From Hydnum rufescens UP504 (Eukaryota > Basidiomycota > Agaricomycetes > Cantharellales > Hydnaceae): 14,733 bases of DNA. The notes below the pieces were generated by a model. The model had not been told where the DNA came from. It saw nothing but the letters and a program-made list of their open reading frames with translations, and did no database searches. Location of the stretch: NCBI GenBank assembly GCA_014904985.1, contig MU128941.1, positions 338,767 through 353,499 on the forward strand, in the 5' to 3' direction. Shown here in pieces: positions 9,270 to 14,733 of the stretch (position 1 is its first letter; each line of letters starts with the position of its first letter). The position numbers were made by a program, and so were the translations under genes.

Positions 9270-9355
9270 TTGTTTCCGCATCGAATCCCATCCCATGCAC
9301 TTGTCCCCATTATCAACCAGCAACAAAAACATCTTAACCACTGGACTACAAACAA
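9270..9355 (-). ncRNA. tRNA-like pol III promoter head, probable SINE remnant
   Basis: On the minus strand an A-box TAGTCCAGTGG (9348-9338) matches TRGYNNANNGG. 50 bases on, GATTCGATGCG (9287-9277) resembles a B-box. The outer ends TTGTTT (9355-9350) and AAACAA (9275-9270) are exact complements in acceptor-stem position, giving an 86-nt tRNA-sized unit. D and T stems do not pair well, so it is not a working tRNA gene. Minus-strand sequence continues directly into the 160-bp array, which would then be the body of the element. Confidence 0.45.
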
Positions 9356-9460
9356 ATTAATCTCCAAAACCCAGAGAATATCCTTTGCATTTCAGCCTCC
9401 ATGCTCCACAATGGTCAGTGACACATTGCTCCAGAACTTCCACATGATCAAGCAAATTGG

Positions 9461-9559
9461 ATGACATCACCCCCCTCATGATTCTTTTGTTCTCCTTATG
9501 AATGACTCACTATGACATCACCCCTCATGATTCCTTTTTTCTCTTTATGAATGACTCAG
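9461..9559 (+). repeat. Tandem duplication of about 50 bp
   Basis: ATGACATCACCCCCCTCATG... (9461-9510) is repeated as TATGACATCACCCCTCATG... (9511-9559) with few differences. Each copy ends in ATGAATGACTCA. The duplication doubles a TGACATCA plus TGACTCA site pair. Confidence 0.85.
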
Positions 9560-9680
9560 CTCATGACCGCATTATTACATCATCTTGTTATTTTTTGTTT
9601 CTCACCTCATGACTCACGATATGACTCACCCAATGGGGAGTCATATTTCTAACACAGCCACCTTCAGAAAGTAATAAAAG
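9461..9680 (+). promoter_or_regulatory. Promoter-like block with clustered bZIP-type sites
   Basis: Four exact TGACTCA sites (9503-9509, 9552-9558, 9610-9616, 9622-9628), two TGACATCA sites (9462-9469, 9513-9520) and a TTACATCA (9575-9582) fall within 170 bases. TGACTCA is the Gcn4/AP-1 type site and TGACATCA is CRE/ATF-like, as known for bZIP factors. An A/T-rich AATAAAAG at 9673 lies about 45 bases past the last site and could serve as a TATA element, followed by a C/T-rich stretch. It resembles the U3 region of an LTR or a stress-responsive promoter, though I find no gene that clearly starts downstream. Confidence 0.5.
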
Positions 9681-9867
9681 CTACGTTGATTTCTGTACCC
9701 CCACACAATATCTCCTCCTGGAAATCATTACTGTCAACGCACTGGTCAACTTCGCTCTTGCCTCCTAAAGAACGTCTATATCATATAAGCCATCTGGAGC
9801 TAAGTCATCTTCAATGTTGTTGAGACAAAGCCACTGGTAGCCCTCTACGCAATTCACTAAAGCCAGC
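9681..9867. other. No gene seen; possible transcribed leader
   Basis: Ordinary sequence between the promoter-like block and the poly(A) run. There is no open frame of note. It may be the transcribed part of a short retroelement whose 3' end is the poly(A) run. Confidence 0.3.
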
Positions 9868-9887
9868 AAAAAAAAAAAAAAAAAAAA
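9868..9887 (+). repeat. Poly(A) run, 20 bases
   Basis: Twenty consecutive A, followed by GAAAGG. It could be the tail of a retroposed transcript or a plain mononucleotide run. No AATAAA lies in the usual 10-30 bases before it. Confidence 0.7.
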
Positions 9888-10109
9888 GAAAGGTAGTTGC
9901 AGGACCTAAGTTAAGTTGCTGGACATCCAAGGAAAGTAGCATAACGAAATACGTATGCAGGTTTTGAAGAAAGAAGAAGAAACATACTAACAGAGTACAC
10001 CAAGCACTGACCCAGTCTATAACCCACAGATATCTGCATTTTTGACCAGGGGAAGATAAACAAGAAATTACACCAACAATGTAACCAGACCAACACAACA
10101 CAAACGAAG
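9888..10109. other. No feature recognised
   Basis: A/C-rich plus strand with no convincing open frame. Minus-strand open frames here (10101-9811, 10357-9911) owe their length to the poly(A) and poly(C) runs and look like chance. Confidence 0.4.
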
Positions 10110-10195
10110 TATAAGCCTTTCCACAGCATCACAGACGTATAGAGCCTTCTATAAGCATCCCACACACTATAAGCCTTTCTACAAGCACACAGACT
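10110..10195 (+). repeat. Three imperfect tandem repeats of 28-30 bp
   Basis: Units begin TATAAGCCTTTC at 10110, TATAGAGCCTTC at 10138 and TATAAGCCTTTC at 10168. Each ends in a CACA(GA)C stretch. A minisatellite-like block. Confidence 0.75.
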
Positions 10196-10209
10196 GATAC
10201 TATCATGGG

Positions 10210-10226
10210 CCCCCCCCCCCCCCCCC
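10210..10226 (+). repeat. Poly(C) run, 17 bases
   Basis: Seventeen consecutive C after TATCATGGG. Length may be unreliable in the assembly. Confidence 0.8.
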
Positions 10227-10448
10227 TTTGACGACAGCTTTATCCATATGCGCTTCCTATTTCTCATCTGAACATCCATAACTGTCTGGCATGAGTCTGT
10301 GATAAACCTGTGAAGGAACCAGCCAACGAATAACAACAGAGAATAGAGTCTCCCCATCTACACCACTGCTGAACCAGATTGTATTTCGACACGTCATTCG
10401 GAGCCTCCAACCCTTCGTTCTATACATTAGATAGCGACCTAGGTATAA

Positions 10449-10518
10449 GTAGTCCGGGGTGCGAAATCCAGAGGACTCAGCTTTGGTCCTCAGGATTTCC
10501 ACTTTTACTCCGGACTAC
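10449..10518. repeat. Long imperfect hairpin (about 70 bp)
   Basis: The arms GTAGTCCGG...GAAATCCnGAGGAC and GGTCCTCAGGATTTCC...CCGGACTAC are reverse complements except for a few bases, with an insertion of about 4 bases in the right arm and a loop near TCAGCTTT (10477-10484). It is the strongest secondary structure I can see outside the large LTR palindrome. Confidence 0.75.
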
Positions 10519-10579
10519 ACGTTGCTCACAGCTGTACCTATTCCCTAATGTTAAACTCAGGATTTCCGCTTCTTACTCC
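10489..10579 (+). repeat. Direct repeat pair, 23-24 bp
   Basis: CTCAGGATTTCC followed by ACTTTTACTCC (10489-10511) recurs as CTCAGGATTTCC followed by GCTTCTTACTCC (10556-10579), 67 bases apart. The first copy is also the right arm of the hairpin at 10449-10518. Confidence 0.7.
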
Positions 10580-10835
10580 CGCGACACAGCTCCGAGTACC
10601 TTCCAGCTGACTCCATGAGCTTAAGGGATCCGCTGTGCCTCGTTTTCGCCCTAGTCCACTTCTGGGCTGCTGATTGGCCTTCTCCACTCCCATCCCTCGT
10701 TATGTCATTTCGTTGGCCCGCGGATTTGCCTGGACCTAGCCGACTTACACCGGACTTAGCGGAGTTATCTGTTTTATATTGTTTTGGTGCGCAAATTCGT
10801 ACCACATGCTCTGAGAATCGAACTCGCTAGACCTT

Positions 10836-11094
10836 ATGTGTATGATCAAGTTTTCAGACAGAGAATCATCTTGCGGATATTGCTTCACCTTCAAAAAGAT
10901 CCCAAGTAATAGGTTGGACTCAGACATTGTTATCAATTACCATGCGGTTTGCCCACATTCCCACTTCAACGGTTGCATGCTCACAATCGACGGGTTAACA
11001 CAGCTTTTGGGTAAGTCCTCATCCTTCTTCACTATCCTGAGTGATCCTAGGCACTTTACATCTTAATGCCTCATCTGTCCAGAGTTCGTAGGCT
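10836..11094 (+). CDS. Weak small-gene candidate with one intron
   Basis: A plus frame from ATG 10836 (Cys/His-containing: SSCGYCFTFKK, NYHAVCPHSHFNGC) reaches a good donor GG|GTAAGT at 11011. A TCTGTCCAG acceptor at 11082 gives a 72-bp intron. Splicing leaves GEFVG-like residues and a TGA at 11093, for a product of only about 62 aa. The donor and acceptor are good, but there is no family match and the size is small, so this may be chance in a CpG-rich region. The two Cys and two His pairs are worth noting but do not fit a spacing I know. Confidence 0.2.
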
Positions 11095-11660
11095 GAGTCA
11101 CTGGGTCCTCGGCTGCGCATGCCTGCATCATGATGACGCACTGGGACCAGGCGTCTTCGTGCGCTTCTATGGTTGGATCTCGAATCAAACAAGAAGACAG
11201 TATTATGCAATACATGCTGTGTCATTTGCTTGTTTGGCAAACCAGGATTATTAATCATCTCCCAACATGAACTCATGTCAAGAATTCAATAAGAAAATCG
11301 TACTCCATGGAGCTCGATATTGTTCTGGCCAGTCAGGCTGAAAGAAACACCAGATAGCTTCAAGCTTTAGGCTGCAAGTAGCGGCTTTCTACTTGTTTAA
11401 AGGTAAGTGATCCAAATAATTATCGGGTATCCCCTTCCCCATTTGTTGGGCTGATATGCAGCCCTCCAATAGGTGATGAGTCTACCCAATTAGGGAGACT
11501 AATCTGTAACCAACAGCATTGTGACTTTCATACCACATCCCTTGCAAGGTCATAGTCAATTGTTTTAATTGAACTCCATCGATGCAAGTTTTTCAACCTT
11601 ATCCATTGCTTGTTGGGGCTTCTTGTGCTCCAGTTGAACTTCACTTGGTACATTTTACAG

Positions 11661-13043
11661 TGTTGGGGGGACACAATCCCCTACTATGTGAAGACCCCGC
11701 ATGGCTGAGGACGAGTTTCTTAGAATAATGAATAATTTCCATTCCAATCCAGACATCAATTCCCATCATCATTCTTTGGAGAACAAGCCCAAATGCCATA
11801 TGTCTAAACCCAAAATCCAGCCACTCCTTTATTTGCACATGAGCCAATTTATTGTGTATCTGCTGGCACTTCAACAGGCACCCTAAAATTCCACGTTTTC
11901 TATGCCATAGCCGGGTCGAGGTGTGGGGCAATAAAAGCAAATTTTCAACGTTGCGTTTGCTTTTTTATCTTCAGAGTCAGTCCCACTTCTCTATACATGC
12001 TTCCTGTTGCCTCAAGGGGTGGCTTTAACAAATTGGTGATATGTAACGACAGATGGATACCAGCCTTGATCTGACTCTTGGACCTGTCACATGAATTAAT
12101 TAGGGGGCTATTTGGGTGGCTCTCAAGAGTAGGAATGTGGAATCATCTCCCCCTCAGTTCTTGATCGGGATCACTTGCAAGATAGCTCACAGAAAGCTAC
12201 AATTCACACCTTTCGGACATAGCAAACCATGAGCCGAACTAATTAAGAACTGCACTTTCAGTCGATTTCGTACTTATTGTGGTCTATTCCCTTCAGTATT
12301 TTTCAAATTTCTCCATCAGTTTTGAGTCCAATTCGTTCATGACAAGCACTACTAGAAAGCGTGTAGACAGTCCGCATCCAATGGTACCAAGGGAAAACGA
12401 TCCGATAAGAACTCGGCTCTCTACAATTCTATCTCCCCCAGTGTCTCATTCCATTATTGCCTCCACTTTTTTGATTATTAATGCAATTATCTCTGCCCCT
12501 CTATATCCGGCCAAGGGGTAGTTCTAGGATGGACCAGTTCACCATTCTCCAAGTGGGATTTCTGTTCAGTAGGGAGGAGGAGGATAGCTTGGTTAAGCCA
12601 TACCCCCCTATTCTGACTTTATTTTGGAATACTCCTTCAGTTTTCGAAGCTGTGACTTTATTTCTTTTCATCATTTTCACCTTTAACCCCACCTTTCTGC
12701 CGGTTACCATAGATTTTTCTGTGGATGTATATTAAGTGCAGGAGATGTGAATTTCTATAGTTTTTTCCCCTCCCCAGTTTTGAAGGCACTGATGTATTGC
12801 TGCTGGTTCCTTGGGTGAATTCTCCAAGACTACTACACTTTGTCTATAGGAGGCCTTAGTGTGTGATTTGATCCCTTCATTCACTGTTTAGATAGTCTCT
12901 ATCAGAGCAGTACATTTCTCCCATCCAAAGACCACTCCTTTTCAAGGACCTGAACACCCGGATTGATCCCATGATCCCTTCTCTTCATTCTCGATCTGAT
13001 ATCATGGACTGTAGCTGGAGTTGACTTCAAATTCCTGCTTACA
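11661..13043 (+). mobile_element. LTR copy B', plus orientation
   Basis: Starts TGTTGGGGGG (11661) and ends CTGCTTACA (13043), the same termini as copy A read on the other strand. It is 1383 bp long, so shorter than copy A by scattered deletions. It shares CTTCAACAGG, a TTAACAAATTGGTGAT block, the 160-bp units (starts near 12388 and 12228 on the minus strand) and the terminal ATGGACTGTAGCTGG block with A and B. Flanks TACAG (left) and ATGGC (right) do not match, so no target duplication is visible. This points to a rearrangement after insertion. Open frames inside (for example 12279-12521) are not genes. Confidence 0.75.
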
Positions 13044-13725
13044 ATGGCTAGTTCATGATTTACAACCTTTGAATGCAGTGACCATCCGTGATGCCAGCCT
13101 ACCACCCCGAATTGACAAAATGATCAACCAATTCACAGGAAGAACCTGCTACTGCATTTGTGACTTAAAGAGTGGCTATGATAGCTACCTCCTAGCCGAA
13201 AAATCTCACAACTTAACAATGTTCCATGGCTACGGGCTCAGCCCACTTAGACTCACCCGATTACCACAGGGATATACAAATTCGATGCAGGTATTTTGCT
13301 GGGCCACCTCCCACATGATAGGATCAATGGCACCCAACCAGGCTAATGTCATTGTCAATGATTGCACTGGTATGGGACCATGCTCGGACTATGGGCAGGC
13401 TACAATCCCTAGTAATGATCAAATACAGATCTTTGTATTCAAATTTGCCACAATGTTACAAGAACTACTAGTGTGAGTAAAGGAATCAGGTGCGACCATT
13501 GCAGGCCAAAAGATGGTTATCGCGACACCCCATCTAGCCTTGCTAGGTGGGATCGTTTTGAAAGACAGAGCGCATGTATCTCATGAGATCAATGCGAAGC
13601 TGAGTAAATGGCTGACCTGCAGAAATTCAATGGACATATGAGGATTTCTTGGAACTGTGGGCATTGTCCACTGCTGGATAGAGAACTTTGCAATTATCCC
13701 AAGACCCTTGACTCTGTTAACCCAT
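13044..13725 (+). pseudogene. Ty3/gypsy reverse transcriptase fragment, catalytic motif damaged
   Basis: One plus frame runs from LTR to LTR, interrupted only by TGA at 13474-13476 and 13639-13641 (both fit former CGA). It begins inside the RT fingers (WLVHDLQPLNAVTIRDASLP). It keeps the palm motif-A Asp (CDLKSGYD) and has the substrate-loop LPQGYTNSMQ. The catalytic box, normally xxDD, reads VNDCTGMGP: the first Asp is Asn at codon 13357-13359, a G-to-A change directly after C. Thumb sequence (LALLGGIVLKDRAHVSHEI) and the connection motif GFLGTVGIVHCWIENFAIIPRPLTLLT follow. The N-terminal fingers, RNase H and integrase are missing. It is framed by two LTRs in opposite orientation. Gene identity is secure; activity is excluded. 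Confidence 0.93.
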
Positions 13726-14733
13726 TGTAAGTGGGAAACAAAAGGAGGAATCCAGCCACAGTCCACGATATGGAATCAAGAATGAAAAGAGGGGACCATG
13801 GGATCAATCCGAATGTTAAGGCTCAAAGGAAGGAAGGTCTTTTGGGATAGAAATCTAATGCTGTAAGCAACACCTGCTCAAGCAATAGAACAAAGAATGA
13901 ATATGGGTCACAAAACCACACCCTAAGGCTCTCCTCTTGAGGCCCTAGACAAAGTGTAGTAGTCTTGGTAGAATTCACCCAAGGAACCAGCAGCAATACA
14001 TCAGTGCCTCAAAACTGGGGAGGGGGAAAACTATAGAAATTCACATCTCCTGCACTTAATATACATCACAGAAAAATTCTATGGTAACCGGCAGAAAGGT
14101 GGGGTTAAGGTGAAAATGATGAAAAAGAAATAAAAGTCAACAGCTTCAAAACTGAAGGAGATATTCCAAAATCAAGTCAGAATAGGGGGGTATGGCTCTA
14201 ACCAAGCTATTCCTCCTCTCCTACTGAACAGAATCCCTTGGAGAATGGTGTAACTGGTCATCCTAGACATACCCTTGCCGGATATAAGAGGGCAGAGAAT
14301 AATTGCCATTAATAATCAAAAAAGTGGAGGCAATAATGGAATGAGACATGGGGGAGATAAATTGTAGAGAGCCGAGTTCTTATCGGATCGTTTTTCCCTT
14401 GGTACCATTGGATGCGGACTGTCTACAGCTTTCTAGTAGTGCTTGTCATGAACGAATTGGATCAAAACTGATGGAGAAATTTGAAAAATACTGAAGGGAC
14501 ATATGAAACACATAGTAAATCGACCTGGAAAGTGCAGTTTTAATTAGTTCGGCTCATGTTTGGTATTGTCCGAAAGGTGTGAATTGTAGCTTTCTGGGAG
14601 CTATCTTGCCAAGTCGATCCGATCAAAACTGAGGGAGATATTCCACATTTACTCCTTGAGAGCACCACATTAGCCCCTATTAATCATGTGACAGGTCCAC
14701 GAGTCAGAATCAAGGCCTCCCGGCTTCTCTCTT
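13726..14733 (-). mobile_element. LTR copy B, minus orientation, cut by window edge
   Basis: Begins TGTAAGTGGG right after RT codons for LLTH. It is homologous to copy A in the same orientation and to B' in reverse. Stretches such as 14035-14500 are near-identical to the reverse complement of 12770-12300, differing mainly by single-base indels. 160-bp units start at 14401 and 14562. By comparison with copy A (1553 bp), it should end a few hundred bases outside the window. The right flank and target duplication cannot be seen. Confidence 0.8.

Larger units (their letters stand above)
10227..11660. other. CpG-rich island without a recognisable gene
   Basis: CpG is common here up to about 11250: I count 12 in 10621-10800 against 7 in the 1.07 kb of block B. 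Codon-sized open frames are short (60-85 codons) on both strands and in changing frames, and none shows a known motif. From about 11250 to 11660 the sequence is A/T-richer and I see nothing in it. This may be host single-copy DNA (a promoter or a gene with short exons) or a younger insertion that has not undergone CpG decay. Confidence 0.5.

Noticed and set aside
9801..9860. Copia-type primer-binding site (TGGTAGC near the poly(A) run)
   Set aside because: It does not match the initiator-Met tRNA complement beyond five or six bases, and no LTR end is visible beside it.
9811..10357. Minus-strand open frames with Phe and Gly runs
   Set aside because: Runs come from translating poly(A) and poly(C). 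No domain, and the frames overlap each other.
10800..10830. tRNA T-arm-like GAGTTCGATTCTC on the minus strand
   Set aside because: The stem pairs only in part, and I find no acceptor, D or anticodon arm at the right distance.
11630..11660. RT-like residues (LHLVH) just left of LTR copy B'
   Set aside because: The upstream frame has no RT finger sequence, the Asp is missing and the similarity covers under ten residues. It duplicates rather than precedes the RT at 13044.
1..14733. CRISPR array, bacterial promoters, Shine-Dalgarno sites or rho-independent terminators
   Set aside because: The content is eukaryotic. Tandem repeats present have no spacer structure of CRISPR type.

Overview
This window looks like a transposon graveyard from a filamentous fungus, most likely a mushroom-forming basidiomycete (Agaricomycete). 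The evidence is a set of Ty3/gypsy pol fragments, short (about 50-80 bp) candidate introns with GT...AG ends, long LTR-like repeats and strongly CpG-depleted coding stretches. There is no bacterial-style operon, no rRNA and no intact tRNA. The lineage is an inference from style, not from a marker gene.

Layout. 1-973 (minus) is the C-terminal part of a Ty3/gypsy integrase. It is the continuation of 2527-3250 (minus), which carries the zinc-binding and first catalytic part of the same integrase. The two halves are separated by a 1.55-kb LTR-like insertion (974-2526) flanked by a 4-5 bp target duplication, so this is a solo LTR nested in an older retroelement. 3251-3956 is open minus-strand sequence I cannot assign. 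From 3961 to 8826 the plus strand carries three closely spaced coding blocks, here called A, B and C. None resembles a family I know. A and C are broken by TGA codons, while B (358 codons from the first open codon, 355 aa from the first ATG) is intact. Downstream lie a minus-strand array of about 160-bp units (8827-9242), a tRNA-like pol III promoter head (9270-9355), a promoter-like block packed with TGACTCA/TGACATCA sites (9461-9680), a poly(A) run, a small tandem repeat and a poly(C) run. 10227-11660 is a CpG-rich stretch with a long hairpin and only weak coding signal.

The right end is a large inverted structure. A second copy of the LTR (11661-13043, plus) and a third (13726-14733, minus, cut by the window edge) face each other across a 682-bp reverse transcriptase fragment (13044-13725).

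Two themes tie the window together. First, nearly all in-frame stops are TGA where arginine CGA is the likely ancestor, and a catalytic Asp of both the integrase and the reverse transcriptase has become Asn by a change at a CpG. This is the mark of cytosine-methylation decay or a RIP-like process. Second, one about 160-bp unit recurs inside all three LTR copies and as a stand-alone array behind block C. This links the unrecognised plus-strand genes to the same repeat family, or shows a satellite captured by the LTR. The near-identical parts of the inverted LTR arms differ mainly by single-base insertions and deletions, so some frameshifts may be consensus errors rather than biology.
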